NCBI GenBank assembly: GCA_002484335.1
Contig: DLJQ01000018.1
Coordinates: 24,255-88,254 of the forward strand
Length of the DNA stretch: 64,000 bases
DNA from: Flavobacteriales bacterium UBA7612
Lineage (GTDB): Bacteria; Bacteroidota; Bacteroidia; Flavobacteriales; Weeksellaceae
Direction of reading: 5' to 3'
Position numbers and translations under genes: made by a program. Positions 26,122 to 35,009 of this stretch are shown in pieces (the stretch's first letter is position 1; each line of letters begins with the position of its first letter). Below the pieces are notes generated by a model. That model worked only from the letters and a program-made list of their open reading frames with translations, was not told where the DNA came from and made no database searches.

Positions 26122-27087
26122 TTAAAATTTTAATTTGTTTAAGCGTTGGACATTCTTTTCTAAAGCAGTTTTATATTCATTTTTCATTCTAGTGATTAAT
26201 TCCTTTACTGTTGGAACATCATGTATACCAGAAACGCCATGACCAGCAGACCAAATATCTTTCCAAGCTTTTTGGTCATCATGATCTATTAGTTTAGAAA
26301 AATCCTCTTCTTTTTTATCTTCGATATTAATGTCGGAATGTTTGATACTTTGTTTTAAGAAATTAGCATTAACACCAGAAACACCGTCAGTGTAAATAAT
26401 ATCTTCAAATGATGAATTTACTATCATATCTTTATATTTATTATCTGCAGCTGCTTCTTTTGTAGCTATAAAACGAGTTCCTATGTATGCAAAATCTGCT
26501 CCCATTGTTTCTGCGGCTAATATATCATTTCCATTGTTCAATGAACCAGCTAGAATTAAGCAACCGTTGTAAAATGTTCTAATGTCATCGATTAAAGCAA
26601 ATGGATTAGCAGTTCCTGCGTGTCCACCAGCGCCACCAGCTACAGCAATAATTCCGTCCACACCAGCTTCTACAGCTTTTTCTGCATGACGTTTTTTTAT
26701 AACATCATGAAAAACGATTCCTCCATAGCTGTGTACAGTGTCTACTAATTCTTTTACTGCTCCCAAAGATGTTATGATTAATGGAACTTTATACTTTACA
26801 CATAAAGCTAAATCAGTTTCAATTCTTGGATTGGTTCTATTTACAATTAAATTTACTCCAAAAGGTGCTGTTTTTTTTCCAGTTTCTTTTTCGAATTGTT
26901 CTAACTGAGTTGTGATGTCAATTAGCATTTGTTCAAAATCTTCTGGTTTTCTACCATTTAATGAAGGAAATGTTCCACAAACACCATTTTTACAAGCTTC
27001 TATAACTAATTCTGTTCTAGAAACTAAAAACATGGGCGATGTAATAAGTGGTAATTCTAATTTTTCTTTAAAATCTTCTACTGTCAT
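26122..27087 (-). CDS. Nitronate monooxygenase (2-nitropropane dioxygenase family)
   Basis: FMN-dependent flavoenzyme of the NMO/NPD family, about 321 residues from the ATG at 27087. A longer reading from TTG at 27120 would add 11 residues, but the family N-terminus starts around KLELPLITSPMFLVS. Conserved segments are APFGVNLIVNR, GGIVFHDVIKKRHAEKAVEAGVD, the glycine-rich AVAGGAGGHAG (FMN phosphate site) and MGADFAYIGTRF. The HAG element corresponds to the proposed catalytic-His region. Enzymes of this family oxidise alkyl nitronates or act as enoyl reductases. It is downstream of a LysR-type regulator and upstream of tesB. Confidence 0.9.
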   Translation of the reverse strand: MTVEDFKEKLELPLITSPMFLVSRTELVIEACKNGVCGTFPSLNGRKPEDFEQMLIDITTQLEQFEKETGKKTAPFGVNLIVNRTNPRIETDLALCVKYKVPLIITSLGAVKELVDTVHSYGGIVFHDVIKKRHAEKAVEAGVDGIIAVAGGAGGHAGTANPFALIDDIRTFYNGCLILAGSLNNGNDILAAETMGADFAYIGTRFIATKEAAADNKYKDMIVNSSFEDIIYTDGVSGVNANFLKQSIKHSDINIEDKKEEDFSKLIDHDDQKAWKDIWSAGHGVSGIHDVPTVKELITRMKNEYKTALEKNVQRLNKLKF

Positions 27088-27156
27088 TTTTTCTATTTTA
27101 TTGTGGTTTTGTACTTGCAATTTAAATAAAATAAAGCAGGATTTTTACTAAAAAAA

Positions 27157-28062
27157 TTATAAACATTGCCATTTTGTTTTCAATAAAGTTTCAAGTTTTT
27201 CTATTTCATTTTGATAGATCGTTTTTTTTCTAGTACCAAAATAAAGAGTATTTTCAACAATTGAATTTCCTTCCCAAATCAGTTTTATTTTTTTATCTTT
27301 TATTGCTTCTCCACATAGGAAATCTGGAGCAATAGAATATCCATTGTTATTACTTAAACATCTAATGATGGAGCTGATATTTGGAACAATATAATTTGGA
27401 CTAAAATCTGGATGTTCTCCAAACTGTTTTTGCCAAAAATTTTTCATGTGTTCCATTTCATTTGTAACACTGTACCATAATTGATTTTTTAGAAATGATG
27501 CAATCTCTTTGGTTTTATTTTCTTTAATTAATTGTTTTATTTCTGTAGTATCAGTTTCACTTCCTGCTATAAGTACAATTCTTTCTTTAGAAAATGCTTC
27601 ATATTTTAAATTCTTTTGATTTCCTGCTCTTGGTGTAACAATAAGATCTAATAAACCATTATCTAAATCTTGTTGCATTTGATTGTAATCTCCAAATTTG
27701 ATTATAAAATTAAAAGGAAATTTAGATATATATTCTTCTAATGTATATTGAAAAGCTTCGAAACACATACCTACACTTATGGTTGCTCTTTCTTCTTTTG
27801 CTCTTTTATGAAAATACTGTTCACCTTTTTCTAATTTTGTTAAAGGATCAATGATATAATTATAGAAAATTTTCCCTTTTTCTGTTGGAACCATTTTTCT
27901 AGCTGATCGATCAAATAATTTATATCCTGTAAACGCTTCTAAGGAATTCAAATGTAAGCTAACTCCTGGTTGAGAAATAAATAACTCTTGAGCAGCTGCA
28001 GATAAAGTCCCTGTTTCATAAATTGCTTTAAATGTTCTTATCCATTCCAGATTCCAATGCAT
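27157..28062 (-). CDS. LysR-family transcriptional regulator
   Basis: 301 residues. The N-terminal winged helix-turn-helix reads LSAAAQELFISQPGVSLHLNSLE (about residues 18-40) and KLFDRSARKMVPTEKGKIFY. The C-terminal part is a two-lobed periplasmic-binding-protein-like effector domain. It is divergent from the MdaB-like quinone reductase gene and 36 bp upstream of the nitronate monooxygenase gene on its own strand, so it probably controls one or both. A palindrome overlaps its own -7 box. Confidence 0.93.
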   Translation of the reverse strand: MHWNLEWIRTFKAIYETGTLSAAAQELFISQPGVSLHLNSLEAFTGYKLFDRSARKMVPTEKGKIFYNYIIDPLTKLEKGEQYFHKRAKEERATISVGMCFEAFQYTLEEYISKFPFNFIIKFGDYNQMQQDLDNGLLDLIVTPRAGNQKNLKYEAFSKERIVLIAGSETDTTEIKQLIKENKTKEIASFLKNQLWYSVTNEMEHMKNFWQKQFGEHPDFSPNYIVPNISSIIRCLSNNNGYSIAPDFLCGEAIKDKKIKLIWEGNSIVENTLYFGTRKKTIYQNEIEKLETLLKTKWQCL

Positions 28063-28081
28063 AGCTATTATATTAATGATA

Positions 28082-28102
28082 CAAATGTATAATTTAAATT
28101 AT
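28082..28102 (-). promoter_or_regulatory. LysR-gene -7 box overlapping a palindromic site
   Basis: TACATTTG (minus strand, 28082-28089) fits the Bacteroidota -7 consensus and places the start about 14 nt before the LysR ATG. It abuts the perfect palindrome ATAATTTAAATTAT (28089-28102), which lies within a T-N11-A frame like LysR boxes. The position between divergent genes supports autoregulation plus control of the reductase gene. Confidence 0.45.
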
Positions 28103-28159
28103 TTTTATAATATGTATTTATATGAGAAATTTGTAGAATAAATTATTAAAAATTAAATA

Positions 28160-28753
28160 ATGAAAGTTTTTATTATAAATGGAGGACAAGTTTTTGCACA
28201 TTCAGGAGGGGAGTTCAATAATACATTAACAAATTGGACAGTTCAATTTTTAGAAAAAAATAACATAGAATATAAAGTATCAAATATTAATGATGATTAT
28301 GATGCATTTGAAGAAGTTGAAAATTTTAAATGGGCAGATATTATTATTTATCATACTCCAATTTGGTGGTTTCAGGTACCAAATCGATTAAAAAAATATA
28401 TTGATGATGTTTTTACAGCTGGTCATAACAATGGTATTTTTAAAAGTGATGGTAGAAGTAGAGTAAATCCAGCAATAAATTATGGAACTGGAGGTTTAAT
28501 GCATGATAAAAAATATATGGTTACAACTTCTTGGAATGCTCCAGATACAGCTTTCACTTTAGAAGGAGAATTTTTTGATCAAACAAGTGTAGATGATGGT
28601 ATTTTATTTGGTTTTCATAAAATGAATCAGTTTGTGGCTTTAGAAAGAATTGATGGTTTTCATTTTCACGATTTAGAGAAGAATGTAACACAAGAAAGAA
28701 TTGATAATTATCAAATAGAATATAGTAAACATTTAGAAAATACTTTTCTTTAA
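28160..28753 (+). CDS. NAD(P)H-dependent quinone oxidoreductase, MdaB-like
   Basis: 197 residues, flavodoxin fold. The N-terminal MKVFIINGGQVFAHSGGEFN and IIYHTPIWWFQVPNRLKKYIDDVFTAG match MdaB (modulator of drug activity B). YMVTTSWNAP (about residue 120) is also typical. The enzyme performs two-electron reduction of quinones with FAD, limiting redox cycling. It is divergent from a LysR regulator, the common arrangement for quinone-stress genes. A terminator starts 4 bp after the stop. Confidence 0.92.
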   Translation: MKVFIINGGQVFAHSGGEFNNTLTNWTVQFLEKNNIEYKVSNINDDYDAFEEVENFKWADIIIYHTPIWWFQVPNRLKKYIDDVFTAGHNNGIFKSDGRSRVNPAINYGTGGLMHDKKYMVTTSWNAPDTAFTLEGEFFDQTSVDDGILFGFHKMNQFVALERIDGFHFHDLEKNVTQERIDNYQIEYSKHLENTFL

Positions 28754-28757
28754 TGAC

Positions 28758-28793
28758 AAAAAACCAATGATAAAATTTTATCATTGGTTTTTT
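28758..28793. terminator. Bidirectional terminator between mdaB-like gene and ppx
   Basis: A 36-nt perfect palindrome: left arm AAAAAACCAATGATAAAA meets its exact complement with no loop bases, ending in a T tract. It separates convergent genes. Confidence 0.9.
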
Positions 28794-28799
28794 ATGTAT

Positions 28800-29687
28800 T
28801 TATTCTTCTAAATCTTGGTATACACTTCTTATAATACCATCCGAAAGACCAATTTTAGGAACATGTATTATTTTAGCACCTGTCCATTTTAGTACATTTG
28901 TATAAATCTCTAATGCATAAACTACAACATCAGCTCTATCTGGTTTCATATTGTATCGTTGCATTCTTTCATCTGTGTCTAAACTTTTTAGAATTTGATA
29001 ATGTTTTCTCACATAGAAACTTCCCATAGGTCTACCTAGTTTAATTCCAGAATATTTATAAATATGGTTAATATTTCCTCCAGAGCCAATTAATTCTAAT
29101 TCTGTATCACCAATATTATCTTTTATCCATTTTTGCATTATTTTGAAAGTATCAGGATTTACTTTACCTTCTAGCAAACGAACGGTACCAACCTCGAAAG
29201 ATTTAGAAACAGAAATTTTATTATCTTTTAATAATGTTAATTCTGTACTTCCTCCACCAACATCAACATACAAATAAGTTTTATCATCTTTTACAAAATT
29301 ACCTAGCTCTGAATTAAAAAGAAGTTCAGCTTCTGTTTTGCCATCTATGATCTCTATATTAATTCCAGCTTTTTTAAGAATTTTTTTAACGACATCTTTG
29401 CCGTTTTTTGATTCTCTCATTGCTGAGGTTGCATACGCTTTGTAAGATTCTATTCCATAAACCTTCATCATAAGAGCATAAGACTGCATGGCGTCACAAA
29501 TACGATCTATGTTTACATCAGATATTTTTCCATCAGTAAAAACATCTTGTCCAAGTCGTATAGGCATCCTAACGATACTTGCTTTATTAAAAATAGGAGC
29601 TTTTCCTTCTTCTTCATAAACATAATTAATCAATAATCGCATTGCGTTAGAACCTATATCTATTGCTCCTAGTTTTCTAATCTTCAT
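28800..29687 (-). CDS. ppx: Exopolyphosphatase, Ppx/GppA family
   Basis: 295 residues, the short single-domain form with only the actin-like (ASKHA) part. Motifs: AIDIGSNAMRLLI (about residues 8-20), KAYATSAMRESKNG (about 82-95), YVDVGGGSTELTLL (about 141-154), and ELIGSGGNINHIYK (about 198). It hydrolyses polyphosphate or (p)ppGpp terminal phosphates. Its start overlaps the end of ppk by 11 bp, so synthesis and breakdown of polyphosphate are encoded together. Confidence 0.93.
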   Translation of the reverse strand: MKIRKLGAIDIGSNAMRLLINYVYEEEGKAPIFNKASIVRMPIRLGQDVFTDGKISDVNIDRICDAMQSYALMMKVYGIESYKAYATSAMRESKNGKDVVKKILKKAGINIEIIDGKTEAELLFNSELGNFVKDDKTYLYVDVGGGSTELTLLKDNKISVSKSFEVGTVRLLEGKVNPDTFKIMQKWIKDNIGDTELELIGSGGNINHIYKYSGIKLGRPMGSFYVRKHYQILKSLDTDERMQRYNMKPDRADVVVYALEIYTNVLKWTGAKIIHVPKIGLSDGIIRSVYQDLEE

Positions 29688-31743
29688 TCTCTTTGTTGTT
29701 TAATTGCTTAAAATATTCATAAGTAGTGTACTGAGATCTATTAGGTGGTAGGTTATTTTTTTGATAAGTTAAACTTGATTCGGCTGTAATTTTACGACCT
29801 TTTACGTTGTCATTGAAACTAAGGTTAAATGTGTCGATGATAATTTGTTTTAAATCTGTATCATAAATTGGGCAAGAAACTTCAACTCTGTGATCAAGAT
29901 TTCTTCCCATAATATCAGCAGAAGAAATGTATACTTTGTCGTTTCCTCCGTCTTTGAACCAATAAACTCTTGGATGTTCTAAAAATTTATCAATAACACT
30001 TACACAATGTATATTTTCAGATAATTTTTCAACGCCAGGAATTAAAGAATTTATCCCTCTTACTACAAGTCGTACTGTAACACCTTTTTGAGATGCTTTA
30101 TATAATAGATCTATAATTTCTTTATCACTAAGACTATTCAGTTTCATATTAATTTCTGCTGGTAAACCAGCTTGATGATTTTTGATTTCTCGTTTTATCA
30201 TCTTCACAATTTTTTTTCTTGTACCAAAAGGAGAAACTAATAGATGTTTATAATTTTGGTTGAGGTAATTAACATCAAAGAATTTAAAAACTTGTTCTAC
30301 ATCATTAACAATATTCACATTTGTTGTAAAATAAGTATAATCTGTATAAACTCTTGCTGTTCCTGCATGAAAATTACCCGTGCTTATAAAAACATATTTT
30401 TGAGCAAGTTTTCCTTCTGGTTTACGTTCTATATAACCAATTTTTGAATGAACTTTTAGTCCAGGTACGCCAAAAATAACATTAACTCCAGCTTCTTGTA
30501 ATTTTTTTGACCACATTGCATTGTTTGATTCGTCAAAGCGAGCACGTAATTCTAATACAGCTGTTACTTCTTTCCCATTTAATGCTGCGTTAACAAGCGA
30601 GTGCATAATTTGAGAATCTTTTGCGACTCTATAAATTGTTATTTTAATTTTTGTAACCTTTGGATCTATCGCTGCTTCTCGTAAAAATTTTAGTAACAAA
30701 GAATAATCATGGTAAGGAGCCATCATTATTTCTTCTTTTTCTGAGAAAGCTTGAAAATAACTACTGTATTTTGTAGGGCTTTTTAAGGTGATAGGTTTTA
30801 TCTTTTTGTAGACTAAATTAGGAAGATCGAAAGTCGGAAAATTCATCAAATCTTTTTTGTTGTGATATTTTCCACCAGGATTTATACTGTCATATTCATC
30901 TAATCTTAATTTCTTTAAAAAGAATTTTAAAGTATCTTCAGCGATATCAGAATCATATACCAATCGGACAGGAATTCCTTTTTTTCTATTTTCTAAACTA
31001 TGTATTACTTTTTCAAGTAAGCTATGTTCAAGATCATTATCAAAATCTAATTCACTGTCTCTTGTTATTTTAATAGAATGAGCTTCGATTGTTTCAAAAT
31101 CAAACATTTTGAAGATATCTTTCAAATGATAACGTATGATATCTTCTATGTACATAACATAGGTATTCTCATCTTCTCTTGGTAAAACAATAAATCTAGG
31201 AAAAAGATGTGTTGGTACAACTAAAAGTGCGTATTGAACTTTTTCAGCCAACTGCATTTTAATTGCTAAATAAAAAGATCCATCTCTTAATGTGGGAACT
31301 AATTTAATATCATCTAGAATAAAAACACCAACGGTATGAATAAATTCTTTGTAAAAATATTCTGATATAAATTCTAAATATTGTTCAGGAATTGTTTTAT
31401 CATCAATTACATAAATATTATGTTTTTCTAATTCTTTGAACAATTTATTATGTAAATTGTCATAAACAATACGTTGCTCGTTTACAATTTTATTAATTTC
31501 TTCTATTAATTCTTCGTTAGATTGACCTGCTATTATATTATCATATACTTGATGTAGATGCTTAAATTGAATTGACCTTAGAATTGTTGAGTATCTTACA
31601 GAATAAAACTCATCCAGATTATTAGAAAATATTCCTAAAAAACGAATTCTTTCCAAAAGAGGTACAGTTTCATCTGATGCTTCTTGTAGAACTCTGGCAT
31701 TAAAAGACAGCCAACTAACATCTCTATTTATATATTTTTTCAT
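29677..31743 (-). CDS. ppk1: Polyphosphate kinase 1
   Basis: 688 residues. Membrane-associated enzyme that polymerises the gamma-phosphate of ATP into polyphosphate. The N-terminal domain begins YINRDVSWLSFNARVLQEA. The catalytic PLD-like part carries GLKVHSKIGYIERK, whose histidine (about residue 431) is the phosphorylated residue by homology, and VYISSADIMGRNLDHRVEVSCP with a second conserved histidine (about 600). It sits between a SixA-like phosphatase gene (4-bp overlap) and ppx (11-bp overlap). Confidence 0.96.
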   Translation of the reverse strand: MKKYINRDVSWLSFNARVLQEASDETVPLLERIRFLGIFSNNLDEFYSVRYSTILRSIQFKHLHQVYDNIIAGQSNEELIEEINKIVNEQRIVYDNLHNKLFKELEKHNIYVIDDKTIPEQYLEFISEYFYKEFIHTVGVFILDDIKLVPTLRDGSFYLAIKMQLAEKVQYALLVVPTHLFPRFIVLPREDENTYVMYIEDIIRYHLKDIFKMFDFETIEAHSIKITRDSELDFDNDLEHSLLEKVIHSLENRKKGIPVRLVYDSDIAEDTLKFFLKKLRLDEYDSINPGGKYHNKKDLMNFPTFDLPNLVYKKIKPITLKSPTKYSSYFQAFSEKEEIMMAPYHDYSLLLKFLREAAIDPKVTKIKITIYRVAKDSQIMHSLVNAALNGKEVTAVLELRARFDESNNAMWSKKLQEAGVNVIFGVPGLKVHSKIGYIERKPEGKLAQKYVFISTGNFHAGTARVYTDYTYFTTNVNIVNDVEQVFKFFDVNYLNQNYKHLLVSPFGTRKKIVKMIKREIKNHQAGLPAEINMKLNSLSDKEIIDLLYKASQKGVTVRLVVRGINSLIPGVEKLSENIHCVSVIDKFLEHPRVYWFKDGGNDKVYISSADIMGRNLDHRVEVSCPIYDTDLKQIIIDTFNLSFNDNVKGRKITAESSLTYQKNNLPPNRSQYTTYEYFKQLNNKENED

Positions 31744-32225
31744 TTAATGTCTTTAGGTAAAATTATTTTAATAGTTTTTCCTTTGATGATAGACTTCCAA
31801 TTTTCAGTGTCAAACTGTAACCAAGCAAATCCAGATGTAGAAAGATTATAAATACTTTCGTCTCCTAATTGATTTACAATTTCAGTGAAAGCAGGATTGT
31901 GTCCAAAAATAAGAATATTTTCTAGTTTGTTATCCAATTTTCTTATCCACGAATCAAGTAAAAAACTGGAAAAAGTATACAATTCATCAATCACTTCAAT
32001 TTTTTGCTCTGGAAATAAAATACTTTGTACAATTTGAGAAGTTTCTTGTGCTCTCACAGCTTTACTTGTATATATTTTATCAAAAGATAAATTAAAGTTG
32101 AACTGTATATAGTTTGCAATTAATTCTGTTTTTAGTATTCCTTTATTCGAAATTTTTCTTAATTCATCAGAGATATTTTGATGCCAATCACTTTTTGCAT
32201 GACGCATTAGAAAAAGATTTTTCAT
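31740..32225 (-). CDS. Histidine phosphatase family protein, SixA-like
   Basis: 161 residues. The catalytic RHG-type motif is LMRHAKSDW (His about residue 8), with downstream YTSKAVRAQETSQIVQS (second-arginine region) and LIFGHNPAFTEIVNQL (second histidine). This matches SixA, which dephosphorylates phosphohistidine proteins in E. coli. It is first in a sixA-ppk-ppx run and overlaps ppk by 4 bp. PPK1 itself works through phosphohistidine, so a functional link is possible but unproven. Confidence 0.9.
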   Translation of the reverse strand: MKNLFLMRHAKSDWHQNISDELRKISNKGILKTELIANYIQFNFNLSFDKIYTSKAVRAQETSQIVQSILFPEQKIEVIDELYTFSSFLLDSWIRKLDNKLENILIFGHNPAFTEIVNQLGDESIYNLSTSGFAWLQFDTENWKSIIKGKTIKIILPKDIK

Positions 32226-32259
32226 AGGTAGATTTAAAAAGATTAATTATACATTAAAG

Positions 32260-32287
32260 CTAACCATTATCTATAGATAATGGTTAG
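32260..32287 (-). terminator. Palindrome/terminator between thioesterase gene and sixA
   Basis: A 28-nt perfect palindrome with left arm CTAACCATTATCTA and no loop. The tract after it on the minus strand (CTTTAATG) is only weakly T-rich, so termination may be inefficient or the hairpin may have another role. Confidence 0.6.
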
Positions 32288-32315
32288 TCTATTTCTATTT
32301 ATTTTCTTAAAATGA

Positions 32316-32747
32316 TTATAAATTGGTATTCGAATTTTCGAAATCCTTTCTTAACCATTCAGGGATTTCAATAGATTTTTTTTCTTTTAAATCAATCATT
32401 ACTTGTGTGCTTTTTCCCGTACAATGAATAATATCTTCATTTGTGGATGATTTACTTGTAATGATATATTCTAAATCAAAACTTTTATTACCTATTTGTG
32501 AGATACGAAGTCCAATTTTAGGTGACTTAGCGCTTGGTTTTAATTCTTTTTTGTAATCAGCCTCTATATGTGCTATGACAAACATATTTTTCGACCAATC
32601 CCAATTTTTACTAATATTAGGGAAATAGAATCCTCGTCCTATTTGAAAATATTCAAAGTACATAACATTATTTACATGACCTATTGCATCAAAGTCACTC
32701 CATCGTATGTCTAATTCTTTAAAAAATTTAAAATCGTTATTATTCAT
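32316..32747 (-). CDS. Acyl-CoA thioesterase, 4HBT (YbgC/FadM-like) hot-dog family
   Basis: 143 residues, one hot-dog domain. The motif RWSDFDAIGHVNNVMYFEYFQ (about residues 14-34) contains the catalytic Asp of 4-hydroxybenzoyl-CoA thioesterase-like enzymes. The rest of the fold follows (MFVIAHIEADYKKELKP and FDLEYIITS). It probably cleaves an acyl-CoA in the cytoplasm. It is 26 bp downstream of the AI-2E permease gene on the same strand. Confidence 0.9.
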   Translation of the reverse strand: MNNNDFKFFKELDIRWSDFDAIGHVNNVMYFEYFQIGRGFYFPNISKNWDWSKNMFVIAHIEADYKKELKPSAKSPKIGLRISQIGNKSFDLEYIITSKSSTNEDIIHCTGKSTQVMIDLKEKKSIEIPEWLRKDFENSNTNL

Positions 32748-32773
32748 TTTTTTTGTGGTTTTTAATGATTATA

Positions 32774-33808
32774 TTATTTATCGGATTCAGAATTTATAAA
32801 TTCATATTTATATAATTTGATTAACCAATAGAATACAGAAAAGAAAATAGGTCCAAATACTATTCCTATAAATCCAAATAAGTTAATTCCAACTATTACA
32901 CCAAATATTGTAATTAATGGATGAACATCAGCCATTTTCTTTTGTAAAACTAATCTTATTAAGTTATCAGATAATCCTACAATTACAAAACAATATATAA
33001 GTAATCCTATTGCATTAGTTGTATCTCCTTTTGCGAGTAAGAAAAGACCTATAGGAACATATATAATTGCTGCTCCAACAATTGGTAACATAGCTGCAAA
33101 GACTGTAAGTATAAACCATGTAAAAGAATCTGTAACTCCAAAGATTAAATATCCTATATATGCTATTACAGCTTGAAAAAATGCTGTTAAAGGCATTCCG
33201 ACAGCATTCGATATAATTAAATCTTTTAAATCAGCATTCATTTTTTTTAGTTGATCTGTTTTTATAGGAATAATTCTATAAAACCATGATTCTAATTTAT
33301 CATGATTCATTAGCATAAAATATAAAATTAAAAAAGCTACACCTAATTGTACGCTCATATTTACAGAAGCGTTTAATATTTTTTCTAATAATTTACCTGC
33401 AACTTGTGTTATTTTCTCAATATTTGTAGCGCTTAAAACATCTATATCAAATTTAGTTTGTATCATTTTTATAATTTGATTTATATCAGATTTTATTTGA
33501 GCAGTATCATTAAATGCAACTAATACTTTATTTGTAAGCATTTGTATAAGTAAATACAATGGACCTATAATTAAAATAGCACTTAATAGCATCAGACAAA
33601 TAACACTCATTAATTTATTCCACTTTTTATTTGTTGTTAACCATTTTAAAGGGTTTAGTAAAAGTGTATAAAGACATAAAGCACCTAGGAATCCAGGAAA
33701 AAAGGCTAATAAATTCATTGTTATTAATCCAAAAACGATAAGAATAATGGCAATAAATGTAATTTGTAATATTATGTGGTTTGATATGTAGTTTTTATTT
33801 GGCTTCAT
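32774..33808 (-). CDS. AI-2E family transporter (PF01594-type permease)
   Basis: 344 residues with about seven or eight membrane segments. Family features are an N-terminal pair of helices, a soluble region after the third helix (about residues 85-135), GVAFLILYFMLMNHDKLE, and a C-terminal PIVGAAIIYVPIGLFLLAKGD. HPLITIFGVIVGINLFGFIGIVFGP follows. Members include the quorum-signal exporter TqsA and Na+/H+ antiporters, so the substrate is open despite the family name. Upstream of a thioesterase gene in the same direction. Confidence 0.92.
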   Translation of the reverse strand: MKPNKNYISNHIILQITFIAIILIVFGLITMNLLAFFPGFLGALCLYTLLLNPLKWLTTNKKWNKLMSVICLMLLSAILIIGPLYLLIQMLTNKVLVAFNDTAQIKSDINQIIKMIQTKFDIDVLSATNIEKITQVAGKLLEKILNASVNMSVQLGVAFLILYFMLMNHDKLESWFYRIIPIKTDQLKKMNADLKDLIISNAVGMPLTAFFQAVIAYIGYLIFGVTDSFTWFILTVFAAMLPIVGAAIIYVPIGLFLLAKGDTTNAIGLLIYCFVIVGLSDNLIRLVLQKKMADVHPLITIFGVIVGINLFGFIGIVFGPIFFSVFYWLIKLYKYEFINSESDK

Positions 33809-33993
33809 AAATAATTTATTAGTTATAGATATGATGAATAATTTTATTAAAAATCGTATTTATTTATGAAATTATCATTTTAATTCTAAATTTTTTTTTC
33901 TCTTAATAAATTTTTGCAAAATAGTAGGTATTTTTCTTTTATCAAATTCAAATGAAAATTGGAAAAAACAATTTAAAATAAGACATAGTTAGT

Positions 33994-34001
33994 TATATTT
34001 G
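33994..34001 (+). promoter_or_regulatory. -7 promoter box that fixes the start of the polyprenyl synthase gene
   Basis: TATATTTG is a full match to the Bacteroidota -7 consensus. It overlaps an upstream in-frame TTG (33999), which therefore cannot be the start; the ATG at 34032 lies about 30 nt downstream. No clear -33 element is seen. Confidence 0.5.
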
Positions 34002-34031
34002 CCAAAACATAATTTATACAAAAATCAAACT

Positions 34032-35003
34032 ATGTACTCATTTGATAAATTTCACGAATTAGTTACTGAAACGATAGACCGTAATCCTTTTTCTAAAACG
34101 CCTGAAGAATTATATGAACCGATGGATTATATTCTTAATATAGGAGGAAAGAGAATACGTCCAATTCTTACTTTACTTGGTACAGATTTGTTTGATGGAA
34201 ATGTAGAAGATGCTTTAAAACCTTCTTTGGCTATTGAATTTTTTCATAATTTTTCATTAATACATGATGATATTATGGATAATGCTTCTTTACGTAGAAA
34301 TAAAACAACTGTTCATGAAAAATTTGGTGTAAATACAGCTATACTTTCAGGTGATGCTATGTTGGTTAAAGCTTATCAGTTTTTAGAAGATTTAGAGCCA
34401 GAACTATTCAAACGTGCTACAAAGTTATTTTCACAAACTGCTTTGGAAGTTTGTGAAGGTCAACAACTAGATGTTAATTACGAAACTAAATTAAACGTTA
34501 GTTATGAAGATTATATAAAAATGATTTCTCTAAAAACTAGTGTTCTTTTAGGTGCTGGTTTGAAATTAGGAGCTATTATAGCAGATTCATCTGATGAAGA
34601 TGCGGAAAAATTATATCAATTTGGACTTAATTTAGGTATTGCTTATCAATTAAAAGATGATTATTTAGATGTTTTTGGAAGCTTAGAACATTTAGGAAAA
34701 AAACATGCTGGAGATATTTATGAGAATAAAAAAACAATACTTTATATCTCTGCTCTAGAAGCAGCTAATGATGCACAAAAAGAAGAATTGTTATATTGGT
34801 ATAGTTCTAATACAGATAATGTAGATAAAGTATATGCTGTAGAAAAATTATTTAGAGCTCTAAATGTAAATCGCAAACTATCTACATTAATTAGAGAATA
34901 TACAAATAAAGCAAATGATTATTTGAATGCTATAGATTTACCTGAAGAAAAAAAGGTTTATTTAAGAGAGTTAAGTGAAGTTTTAATTGATCGTCAAGGT
35001 TAA
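34032..35003 (+). CDS. Polyprenyl (geranylgeranyl/farnesyl-type) diphosphate synthase
   Basis: 323 residues from the ATG at 34032 (MYSFDKFHELV). All-helical trans-prenyltransferase. The first aspartate-rich motif is LIHDDIMDNASLRR (about residues 78-91), the second YQLKDDYLDVFG (about 208-219), and GGKRIRPILTLL (about 38-49) is the substrate-binding lysine/arginine region. It condenses isopentenyl diphosphate onto allylic diphosphates. Chain length cannot be set from sequence alone; a second synthase at 41328 looks like the long-chain quinone enzyme, so this one is probably the shorter-chain enzyme. First gene of a run with the GSCFA, TatD and pyrH genes. Confidence 0.92.
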   Translation: MYSFDKFHELVTETIDRNPFSKTPEELYEPMDYILNIGGKRIRPILTLLGTDLFDGNVEDALKPSLAIEFFHNFSLIHDDIMDNASLRRNKTTVHEKFGVNTAILSGDAMLVKAYQFLEDLEPELFKRATKLFSQTALEVCEGQQLDVNYETKLNVSYEDYIKMISLKTSVLLGAGLKLGAIIADSSDEDAEKLYQFGLNLGIAYQLKDDYLDVFGSLEHLGKKHAGDIYENKKTILYISALEAANDAQKEELLYWYSSNTDNVDKVYAVEKLFRALNVNRKLSTLIREYTNKANDYLNAIDLPEEKKVYLRELSEVLIDRQG

Positions 35004-35009
35004 TATACA

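Noticed and set aside
33999..34031. TTG start for the polyprenyl synthase, adding 11 residues
   Set aside because: The TTG lies within a consensus -7 box; the ATG at 34032 is downstream of the predicted transcript start. The same argument removes a TTG start for pyrH at 36784.
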